A stretch of 64,000 nucleotides of DNA from Clostridia bacterium (GTDB lineage: Bacteria > Bacillota > DAOUPZ01), in NCBI GenBank assembly GCA_030625885.1, contig DAOUPZ010000006.1:1-64000 (forward strand). The letters are read 5' to 3'. The position numbers were made by a program, and so were the translations under genes. Below the pieces are notes generated by a model. It worked only from the letters and a program-made list of their open reading frames with translations, was not told the origin of the DNA and did not search any database. This document shows positions 1-10,400 of the stretch, piece by piece (position 1 is the stretch's first letter; each line of letters opens with the position of its first letter).

Positions 1-2
1 CT

Positions 3-140
3 TATGCTTCATTATCAGAACTAGAAACACAATATTTATTGGCAATTGATTTAAAATATACCAAAAGTAATAATGTTATTGAAAATTTATTTAAAGAAAT
101 AGGAAGAATGTTATATAGGATGATTCACCCTATACGTTAA
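3..140 (+). CDS. Four-helix-bundle protein (23S rRNA IVP family), C-terminal end only
   Basis: The window opens inside this gene; 45 codons and the TAA stop are visible in frame 3. The residues SELETQYLLAIDL and the ending IGRMLYRMIH match the last two helices of the small four-helix-bundle proteins first found in 23S rRNA intervening sequences. Related proteins serve as accessory (Avd) subunits in diversity-generating retroelements, but most chromosomal copies have no known role. The only reverse transcriptase nearby is a group II intron remnant, so there is no support for a retroelement here. The family assignment comes from recognising the sequence pattern. Confidence 0.6.
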   Translation, partial: YASLSELETQYLLAIDLKYTKSNNVIENLFKEIGRMLYRMIHPIR

Positions 141-204
141 TTAAAATAAACATGCGGAGTATAGCATTTTTTATCTTCCCTTACACTTATAGCCCGCGCT
201 TTAA

Positions 205-229
205 CTATACGCTATTCCTATACGCTATT
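205..229. repeat. 12-bp direct repeat upstream of the cpsB remnant
   Basis: CTATACGCTATT occurs twice with one base between copies, and a related TATACGGAGTAT follows. It sits just upstream of the start codon of the cpsB stub and its ACGGAGT ribosome binding site. It may be slipped-strand duplication; no function can be assigned. Confidence 0.5.
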
Positions 230-248
230 TTATACGGAGTATAAAAAA

Positions 249-326
249 ATGATAGATATTCATAGCCACGTTCTTTCCAACATGGATGACGGCCCCTCCT
301 CCTGGGATATTTCCTTAAAGCAGACC
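249..326 (+). pseudogene. cpsB/ywqE-type tyrosine phosphatase, N-terminal remnant
   Basis: The first codons read MIDIHSHVLSNMDDGPSSW, the N-terminus of PHP-type protein-tyrosine phosphatases of capsule clusters (CpsB/YwqE). The two histidines of HSH are metal ligands in that family. Similarity stops after about 26 codons, where group II intron reverse-transcriptase sequence begins in another frame. The 66-codon open frame to 449 is therefore a chimera and not a gene. An ACGGAGT ribosome binding site precedes the ATG. The break looks like intron insertion followed by deletion. Confidence 0.6.
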
Positions 327-801
327 CTGGGAAAGAAAATTCTTAGGATTCTCATTCTATACCAAACAGGAAGAGATACGAATAAGAATTCATCCCAGGA
401 CAATAGAAAGAGTAAAGGAAAAGATAAGATTCATTACATCAAGGAGTAATGCGTGGAGTATGGAATTTCGCTACCTGAAATTACGACAGTTAATAACAGG
501 ATGGGTCAGCTATTTTAGGTTAGCAGATATAAAAACGAAATGCCAAGAACTCGATGTATGGACCAGACGAAGGATCAGGATGTGTTATTGGAAACAATGG
601 AAGAAGATTAAGACCAAGCATGATAATTTAAGAAAATTGGGTATTGATAACTTCAGAGCATGGGAATATGCCAATACCAGAAAAGGCTACTGGAGAATCT
701 CCAACAGCCATATACTTGCTTTAACCTTTACTAACGAAAGGCTTAAGAGTCTTGGATACCTTAGTTTTTCAGAAAGATATACACAAGTAGCTAATTTCTA
801 A
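325..801 (+). pseudogene. Group II intron reverse transcriptase/maturase, C-terminal remnant
   Basis: In the frame of the 801 stop, sequence from about 325 reads KFLGFSFY, then RIRIHPRTIERVKEKIR, ITGWVSYFRLAD and later RRIRMCYWKQWKK. These are the end of the RT domain and the maturase/thumb region of bacterial group II intron proteins. The catalytic YADD box and everything before it are missing. The ATG at 460 is an internal Met, so an ORF call from 460 would be misleading. It is followed directly by intron domains V and VI, as in intact elements. The intron can no longer move by itself. Confidence 0.85.
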
Positions 802-879
802 CGAACCGCCGTATACCGAACGGTACGTACGGTGGTCTGAGAGGTCGGGGAAATTTATAAATTTTCCCTCCTACTCGAT
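802..879 (+). ncRNA. Group II intron domains V and VI (3' end)
   Basis: Right after the maturase stop, GAACCGCCGTATACC and GGTACGTACGGTGG form the domain V hairpin typical of bacterial group II introns. A domain VI stem (GGGGAAATT with AATTTTCCC) follows, and the branch-site/3' splice motif CTACTCGAT ends near 879. The 5' part of the ribozyme is absent here. Confidence 0.8.
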
Positions 880-1104
880 ATTCCATTGATATCTGTGCTT
901 ATTGTAGTAGTTCATGTACTGTTTAATTTCATATTTTAATTCTTCTAAAGTATTACATTGTTTAATATATGCTTTATCTTTAAAATGTCCGAAGAAAGAT
1001 TCCTGTGGAGCATTGTCCTAACAGTTCCCGCGACGGGATATAGATTGCCCTAAGCCATATTTTTTTAATAATTTTTGATAAATGGGAATTGTATACAAAC
1101 TACC
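880..1104 (-). pseudogene. IS3-family (IS150-like) transposase OrfB, C-terminal remnant
   Basis: Read on the minus strand, the sequence gives GLGQSISRRGNC, a stop codon, then DNAPQESFFGHFKDKAYI and MNYYNKHRYQWN. This is the C-terminal part of the rve/DDE integrase domain of IS3-family OrfB, with the last Asn-rich box and the catalytic Glu. A TAG at 1018-1020 replaces the usual Trp codon of the NCWDNAP box. The 5' part is missing, and the last residues are cut at the intron end. No terminal inverted repeats could be placed. Confidence 0.75.
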
Positions 1105-1267
1105 CTTATAGAGTGATTGTTGAGTATTTTAACATAAAAGGGGAATATGCTTGATGTATTAAATTGTGGGTTGGTGGGAGAAAAACGGAGTAAAATTGTA
1201 ACATGTTCATAAAAATTCCGGAATATAATCGAAAAAACCTCAAAGCACTAAAATATTTGTTAAAATA

Positions 1268-1296
1268 TTGAAAAAATAGAAAATTAATAATATAAT
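1268..1296 (+). promoter_or_regulatory. Predicted sigma-A promoter of the 3184-aa SLH protein
   Basis: TTGAAA (1268-1273) and TATAAT (1291-1296) are separated by 17 bp, close to consensus. Transcription would start near 1303, giving a 5' leader of about 155 nt before the ATG at 1459. Confidence 0.6.
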
Positions 1297-1355
1297 GTAA
1301 ACACAATTAATATAATTTTTTAATGTTATTGTTAATTCGATATAAGTGCAAAAAG

Positions 1356-1423
1356 AGATAGGATTGTAGTTGTGACATCAAGCACGGTAACTACGGCTGT
1401 ATATGATGGATATTAGCCTATTT
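1356..1423 (+). ncRNA. Structured 5' leader element, class unknown
   Basis: An outer stem AGATAGG/CCTATTT (1356-1362 with 1417-1423) encloses a perfect stem GTAGTT/AACTAC (1366-1371 with 1389-1394). The element lies between the promoter and the giant SLH gene. It matches no riboswitch I know: the core sequences of c-di-GMP-I, c-di-GMP-II, purine and cobalamin aptamers are absent. It could control translation or stabilise the mRNA. Confidence 0.35.
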
Positions 1424-1458
1424 ATCTTTTTAATTTTAATAAAAAAGGGGATTCTTTT

Positions 1459-4400
1459 ATGTTTTCAAATAATAGGTATAGAAAAAATGTATATATGAAA
1501 ACTATTGCATGTATAATGACAGTACTCTTATTATTCAACTCTATACCCCAAACGGTACAAGCTGCAATGACTGTAACAAAGGATAACACGCATGAATCTA
1601 ATCAGGAAATACTTAATACCCTTCAAAATGCCTTTGGTGATGATACTACGGCTGAGGCTGTCTTGCAGGAAATGGATAGGCTGGGACTTTTAAATGGTGA
1701 CGGTGAGCTTGTTACCTCAAGCATTAATGTAGACGGAAATCAAATGACCCTGGATGAAATCAGAGATCTTATTCATAGTGAAGATGTTGACCTTAGTAAA
1801 ACGATTACAATTGATGGTACGTCTATAACACTCAACAATCTTAAAACTATGATTGAAATTGAAGATGAAATACAGCGTTTAAAGGATACATATTTTAGCG
1901 ATGATATTACTCTTAATGAAGCACAGCAGATGGCATTAGATTCACTGCGAAATCAGATTGAAACTCAAGGTATTATGATGTTAAGGGAAAATACTAATGA
2001 TATAGAATTTCCATCAGGTATTGACCACCGCATTTATGCAGAGGTCGATACACAAGAGGCTGTTTATGAGAATGTATATGGAGAAAAGAGCGTAACGGTT
2101 TCACTAAAGGATTCTAATGGTAATACTCTAAGCCAGGCACCGGATTATGATATCAGTATTTCCTATAGATTTTTAGATGGCAGTGCAAAGAATAGACTTA
2201 ATTATAATGGAACAGATGGTATATTAACCTTTGAGGCAAATGGACCTGCTATAAAGGAGATACCATTTTCTATTTTAAATGATGAAGTTAGTCATTTTGA
2301 AGGAAAGAGAATGTTTTTGTTTCAATACTATAATCCTCAAAATGTTTTACTACAGGATCATAAACGAACTGCAGAAAAGAAAATATTTGTACACAGCGAT
2401 TTTACATGGCCAGAAATTAATAGAGTGGTAAGATTGGAAAAAGAGTGTATAAAGGAACGGATAATGTCTTATGGGATAGATAAATATTATACTACTCCCG
2501 CTCAATATCATGTTTCTGATGATGTACTTACTCTTATGGAAGCTGATTATTATGATACATTGCTTTTTCATTGTAACGATAGTAGAGATTTTGATATGTT
2601 TAGTAGTAAAATATTTTTGGTATTTGGGAATGATAATGGTAAGCTGCTTTTTGATCCCAGCAATCAATCAGAACCTTTCAAATATAGATTAATATATAAT
2701 TCTACTCTCCATGGGGCATGGTATGCAATATTTGATTTTGATTCTAATTGGGCTAGCTATATGAAAAATGCATTTTCCGATGAAGATCCACCTCATGGTG
2801 GTTTGATTTATCAAGCATTCTCATTTAGGGACGCAGATAATTATGTAGATATAGAATTTGAAATTGAATTTGAAAATCGGAAGGCCCCGGTTGTAAAAGA
2901 AGTAACTATACCGAATAATGTAAAATTTGAATATGGTCAATCCATTCCCATCACAGTTGAGTTTTCTGAACCCATTGATTTTACTTGGAATCCAATAATG
3001 GATATAAACGGTAGAACTCTTATTGGTCCAGTTGAAGAAGGCTTTACAGGTAGTGGCAATCGTGTTACGTTCTTATATAAGGTAGATAAAAAATTGGCTG
3101 ATACTTTTTTAAATATCACTAATATAAAAGGCTGGACAGATTTAAGTCATTATTTTGGTGATAGACCTTGTGATGGACCTAGGTTTAATGATGTAATTGA
3201 AAACCTTTGCAAAATTTATTCCTTTACAAATACTGATGTAGATATTAATACAGATGAAAATGGATTATTGTCAGGTACTGTTTCAATTGAGATATCAGAT
3301 AATGAGGATTTAACACTTTGGCTGATAAATGAAGCCGGTTTATATTATGACGAAACAGTAGATAAATATAAGGTGCCAAGCATATATGCTTCTATTGATG
3401 GGGGAGAAACCAAAATTGACCTTTATGTCGATGATGGCGATAACCCTACAAAGCTTGTAGGTAATTTTACACCTGAAATAAATACAACCCAACAGGATAT
3501 AACCAGGGCGGTAGAGTTTTATCTAGACCCGGAGATGGACAGCGTTAGCAACCATGAACTGATGGTTGGAAAATATGCTGCATATACAGTTCCGGCATCT
3601 GTATTTCTTGAAGAAAATGACTTTAATATAACTGATAATTTCCCCGGCGATCATGAAATATTTGCTCAGGATAATCTTAATCTAAGGTTGGATTATACTG
3701 TAACAAAGCAGGATGCTACATGGAAGGGTCCAGACGATTTTGTATGGTCAAGTAGTGATGATACAATTGCTGCAATAGATTCAGATGGAAATATATATCC
3801 TACAGGAACGCCTGGAACGGTCACTTTTACCCTGACAGCAAAAAATGGTGATGTTGAGGGGAAAGCTGTCTCTGTTACCAGTGAACCACTTACTATTAAA
3901 ACCGGACTTACACCATTTTTAAATATACCGGACAATGGCAATGTAATATCTATTCAAAATGGTGAAAGTGGTGAGGTTAGATGGATTTCAAACCTTATTG
4001 CAAAAAATGGAGAAAACAGTGAGACGACAGAATTCATTATTAAAATGTATGAAACCGACTACAGCGACGGCACGCTACAAAAAGGTGAATTAATATATGA
4101 CCAAACCGTGGTAGGCAGTAATGAAAATCCTGTTGCAAGCCATGTTATACCAAAGCAATACTTAACAGATATATCAGTTATAGGGAAGTACAGCTATATC
4201 GTAGAGGTAAGCTCGCAAAACCCCTTTGAACCGGAGAATATGTTAATAGATACAGCCTATGTTGATATTAGCTCTAAGCCGGCATTTGTTAAGCTTGAAA
4301 AGCTTAACAGCTACTTTATGACTGATCGTACAGAAAGTCTGCCTATTACCTGGAATCTGGAAAACTATGATATTGTAAATGATGCTGAATTTGAGTTTTC

Positions 4401-7400
4401 TATTACAGATAACGCTGATAACACATTAATATATAATGATACTGCAACAGAAAACACCGGTGGAAGCTATACTTTTAATATTCCTAAAGTACAAGAAGGG
4501 TTTAAAGACATATACACTGTAGAAGTTAAGGCAAAAAACGATATTGATTCCACATGGTCTTATGATTCATTTGTACTTTATGTATATGATAGTGAATCAT
4601 TAAAGATATGGATAGATCAAGCTCCAAATACATCATATACCATGAGCAATATTGATAGAATAAGTAGCATGACCAGTGAGGAAATACTTGCATTAAACAG
4701 GAATATAGCTTTGAAGAATGTGCTCAGCATAAATTATGGAGATTATGGTTGGGGACAGATTCGAGACCAGATTAAATGGGATTCTTCGGATAGTGATGTA
4801 GCAAGCATTAATTATAGATATGCAAGCTTCTATGAAAATATTGAAAATTTAAACTATACCTCATACCGCCCGGCTTCAGAGCTTATTCTCTCAGGCCTAA
4901 AGGATGGTACAACCCAGGTAACCGCCGCCCATGCGGGAAGTGGTATGGAATCAACAGTTGATGTTAATGTAGAAACCCTAAAGGATAGATTATATCTGTT
5001 TCAAATATATCCAAGAGCAAAAACGACGCTTACCTTTATAAACGGAAGAGGTAAGGAATGCTCAGTTGATACTAATGATAAAGGTGAGCTGGCCCTTTAT
5101 GAAGAAAGCGGCATAAAAAGTGAAATATACATGAATTCTACCTTTGATGACAAAGAATATATGGGTACACTTTATGATAATCTAGTTTCATCTGAAAAGG
5201 ATTCAACAAAGCTTAAATTGTATCCGGTTAATAACTTTAGTCTAAAAGAAGTGGCAACGGCCGATTTGTATTTTAAAAGATCCGATGGTACGCCTTTTAC
5301 AGGCGATGTAATTTTAAGAGGGGGCGTCTATAAAAACGGTGAGTATTGCTCAGAGGCAAGATTAAATCAAAAAAGCGGAAAACAAGATCAGACTATTACG
5401 ATAGGTCAAAGCGGTAAATTTACTGTAAATATGGATTCGTCCCAATTCTGGGTAGATGAAAATGATGAAGTGTTAAATTGTAAGGATAAGCTTAAGTTTA
5501 TCTTTGAGGTTCGTTTTCCAGGTGATGATTATTACCCACAGCTATTAAGTGTAGATGGAAAAATGGATAATCAAGATAGAAAAAACGTGAGAGTAAGACC
5601 TGTTCCGGCAGGTGAAAAATATAAGCCCTTTATTACTATACAGGATATAGATTATGGATTTGAAAGCGGTAGAACAATAGAAGTACTCAATTACAATGGT
5701 AAAATTGGACCGGGTCACACCTCTGACAATATTAATTTGAATACCACTGTGTTATGGTGGGGAGAAGATATTACAAGTGGGCAAGATAAGCATAAACTGA
5801 CATTTAAAGACCAGTTTGGAATCATTCCACGAGGACAATCCAACGAGACACTTATCTATCCATTTTCTACAATAAAAGGCACACATAATACATTTGTTCT
5901 TAATAGAAATACCATGAACGGATGGCTTAAACCAAAATACAGCAGAGGTATGTCATTAGAGATGACTGATTCTAAGGGGAACCCGTATATGGAAAAAACG
6001 ATGCCCTTTAGAATTATTAATATGCTTGATGCAGAGGAAGTAGTTGAAAGCGACAGCTTATTCTTTTTCCTAGAAACGATGAGTTCCAGCTGTAGTGCAG
6101 ATGCAAGTGCTTTAAATTTAGATGATGCAGTTATAGGTGAAGGACTGAATTATTTAAGCCAACAGGGTATTGGTAATACTAAAGATAAACAACTTTTTAG
6201 TATGGTGGTATCTCCTACAGTGGATCCCACTGTATTTACTGCATTTATTCAAGTAAATGCGGGGAATATGGAAGATGATAATGTTACCGGCATTTATTCT
6301 GATAACAATTTAGACAGCGATCTTGATGCTATACCAAGTATGAATGATATTAGTGCCATGCAAAAGGGAGAATATAGGGAAAATTTGAAAAAAACTAGGG
6401 AGAAAAACCCTGCTAATGGTCTGAGTGAAGCAAACCGCAATTTTTCCTATACCCTAGGTGGATATATGGAAGCTGAAATTATATATAACTATGATAAAGA
6501 AAAGTGGGAAATTTTAATACTAAACGGTGGCTTTCATGCTGGCGGAGGAGTTAACTATGATTGGAATTACAATACCTTTGTAGGTCCTGTACCGGTTACT
6601 GCTCAATTTGCAGAAGGCGCTTCACTTGAGTTGGATTTTAAAGGCTCTGCACAACGGGGTGAAGAAATAAGGGTAAGATATGATAAAGATGCAGTAAATA
6701 ATTTTCTTACTACATTAAGGATTTATGCATATATTAAGGCTTTTGCCGGTATGGGGTTTGACTACTCAGTAGCTGCAATTAAAATTGGACTATTTGGTCA
6801 GATCTCTATAGATGCCCAGTTTGCCTTTTTAAATCAACCACATATAAGTAAAACAGCTGCCCAAGGACATAAACTAATGGCTGATGGTAAAGTAGGTATA
6901 GAATTCATAGCAAAATGCCTATTTATATCCTATGAAAAAATACTTGCATCCAAAAATTATAATATTGTAAATTTGCCATATGGGTATTGGAATGAAATTC
7001 AGGATAGATGGAAACAAGTACAAGAAGGCTCATCGGGAAATCCAGGAATTCTATCGGCTGCATCTTTAAGAATGCAGGACGGATCGGTGATGTATCCCGT
7101 TTCCAGCAGTATGAAAATGGAAGATCGTGACTATTTAAAAGAATTTGAACGCAATTGGGTATCATCTGGTGGGTTTGGTATCCTCTCTTTGGATCCAGAG
7201 AATGGAGTTAAGGATTTAGAAACTAATTCCTATCCCTATTCCAATCCGGTTTTAACGGACGACGGACAAATAATGCTTTATGTATCTGATGCAGATAGTA
7301 CAGATGTAGAAGATACTGAAATTTGCTGGACAAAAATGACAGCTGGAAGCTATCCAAATGGAAACTCAATAGAGGTTAATTCTGACAGCCATGGCGATTC

Positions 7401-10400
7401 CCAGCTGAAGTTGTCAGGGGATGCAAACTTTGCTTCCGCCGTATGGGTTAAACAAAGTGAAGGGATTAAAAAGGAAGCAGGAGATGCTGTTACCTATACC
7501 GATGTAGCTCTTATGAGCAATAGTACGGAAATAATGGCAGCCATCTATGATGGAACAAACTGGACTACGACACAACTTACAAATAATACAACACCCGATA
7601 TGGCTCCTGTGGTTGCTACAAATGGAGATAAAGTTTTTGTAGCATGGAGAAGCGTTTATGCTGCAGACGCTTCTAAGCCATTGGATTTTAGTGGTTCAGA
7701 CATAATTTTATATAGAATTTATGATGAAGGAACGTGGACAGAACCTAAGATTCTTTACAATGGTACATCAGGTGCTGTCAAAGGAATTGAAGCTGCAATG
7801 CTTTCTGATGGTACTTCAGCTGTGACATATACGATTGAAACGGAGGTATCAGAATCTACAGTAGGTGTAAATAGCGGACTTGAGACAGTATATGCAATTG
7901 TTGATAATGATGGTAATACCACTAAAAATGTAAGACTTACAAATGATACATATATAGATGAAAATCCTCAGATTACAACTGTACAATTTGACGATTTAAA
8001 AGAACGCTTTGTTTTAGGGTGGTACAGTGTACATGATGCTGACGGTATAAAAACTAATGATATACGTTTGTGTTCATTTGATAATACAGGGGCATTATAT
8101 GGTGATTTTATTGAAAGTATCAGTAGTGTAAATGATAATGCTCAAGTTAATATTAGCTCGAACTTCCGATTTTTAAATAATGCAGACAGTATTTATGATC
8201 TGTCTATCCTGTGGACTGAAAAACAAAATACGGGTATTTCAGACGAGGGAAAAATTCAAGCGGATAAAGACTTACTTAAAGCTGTTAAGTTTATGAATGA
8301 TGAAGGGAGAATATACATTACATCTGCATTGGATATAGCTGAAATGAATGATTTTACTCTAATCAATCATTTTAGTGCCTACAATGCAGGAAATGACACA
8401 ATAAAGGCAGTAATATTAGGTACCGACTATGGTAATGGATATGAGGAAATAACAATAAAAGTAGAGGAAAACGGAGAGATTGTAGACCAAACTATTTCAA
8501 TGCCAATAGCCCAATCAGGTCTTTACACGGCTACAGGAACATATGAAAACGAGATTGAAATAATCTCTGCTGCATTTGATTATGATTCAGTTATACGGGG
8601 TATGCGAATCCCTGTACAATTTACTATTTTTAATGCTGGAGTAAAACCTGTTAATAGTATAAGCATACAACTTGGTGGGGAAACAACCGTATTTAATCAA
8701 AACTTGTTTATTCTTCCCAATGAGAGTATTACGCTTACTGTTTACTATGATATACCAACTGATAAGGTTATAAATCCTGAATATACTGTTACAGCAAGCT
8801 TTCAAAATGAACCCGAGAAAATGCTTGCAGAAAATGATGTTAAAACAGACACCCTTTATATGGATATTCCAGATGTAGGCATATCAAATTTGGAATCTAT
8901 CAGTCAGGAATCGGGAGAACGTGTAATGCAAGCAACATTGTATAACAATAGTGATATTGACCTTACAGGAACCGATAGAATAGTTAAAATAGGATTTTAT
9001 GCAGATGAAGAATGCAGCGTATTAGTAAATGAAGTAGCAGGTCAGGGAGAAGGCGAACCTTATACTGTAGATCCAGCAAACTTTTCACTAATAGATGCTG
9101 GTGCATATACTAAGCAGTTTACTTTTGATATTGCTTCCTATGTAGGAGAAGGTAATGAAATACCTGAAGGTGGAATCCGTCTTTATGCAAAGGCATGGAT
9201 AGAAGAACCTATACAAAATTCAGATGAGACAGATACAATTATAGAGTATTATCAGAATAATAATTTTGAATCTATACTTTTTGAAAGTCTTCTAACAATC
9301 TATGATAGTCCTGTTACTATTTCAAATGAGCAGGTTAATGAAAACAGCATAACTAGGGCGCTTGTAAATGTTAAGAATAATTCATTAGTTGATACGTCAA
9401 CAGGTAACTTGATTGTTAGTTTGCTTGATAATAATGGTAATATTATAGAAACACAGCAAAGCTATAATACGCAGGAAAACAATAATGGACTTTTAAGTCT
9501 TAATGGAGAAGAGTCAACAGAAAAGGGCTTTACATTTAACACGATGGGAGAATCATTGACAGTTTCATATTCCAATTTGGTATTGGATGAAGACAATAAT
9601 GCAACCTTATCATCTCTTTCAATGGCTGGTATCCCTCTTGATTTTGAAAAGGATAAGACAGAATACACAGTCCAAATGCAGGATTTAAAAGATACATTTG
9701 TTTCATCAGCCTTAGAGGATCCTAATGCAAGTGTAACTATTAATGATTATGCTGCAGAATTTGGAAATCAGAAGATACATCTTGCATATGGAAAAAATAT
9801 TATTAAAATTATTGTTACAGCAGCTGATGGAAATACAACTAAAACTTATACAGTAAATATAAATAATATAAATACCAATGATAGAGATAAGGATGGACAT
9901 AAAACAAGTATAAGATCTAATATTTTTAAGCCAAGTGTTATCGCATCAAAAGGTGTTGCGAATTTAAAGATTAACAACTCAGATATTGATAAATTAATAG
10001 ATAAAGCAGCTGACAGTGAGGATAATGAAATAATAATTGCTCCCAATATCACTGGAAATGCAAATAGAATGGTTATGGAGTTTCCAGGAGCAGGGTTATC
10101 TGATATTGCATCAAATGACAACATAAGTATGAGATTAGAAAACCCAATTATGAACTTAAGACTTAACAATGAAGTTTTAAAAAATATAGCAAATGTAAAT
10201 GGCAAAAATATAACTATTGTAACAGAGAATAAGGAAGGTAAAATGAGGTTATCTATAAAAGTTGATGATAAAATTATAGATCATATTGATGGTGGCATAA
10301 CTGGTATTGTAAGAACGCCAAATACAAATAGTGGAACTGTAGCTCAATTGATAAATGAAGATGGTATAGGGACAATAATAAAGTATTCCTATGCGAGAAA

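Noticed and set aside
249-449. 66-codon open frame starting with MIDIHSHVL
   Set aside because: Only the first 26 or so codons are cpsB-like; the rest is maturase DNA read in the wrong frame.
3-879. Possible diversity-generating retroelement (four-helix-bundle protein plus reverse transcriptase)
   Set aside because: The reverse transcriptase remnant is followed by group II intron domains V/VI, and no template/variable repeat pair was seen.
1196-1229. TTGTAA...TATAAT promoter
   Set aside because: Spacing is 22 bp, too long; the pair at 1268-1296 has 17 bp.
9712-10205. Minus-strand open frames within the 3184-aa gene
   Set aside because: Shadow frames of strongly coding plus-strand sequence; no start signals.
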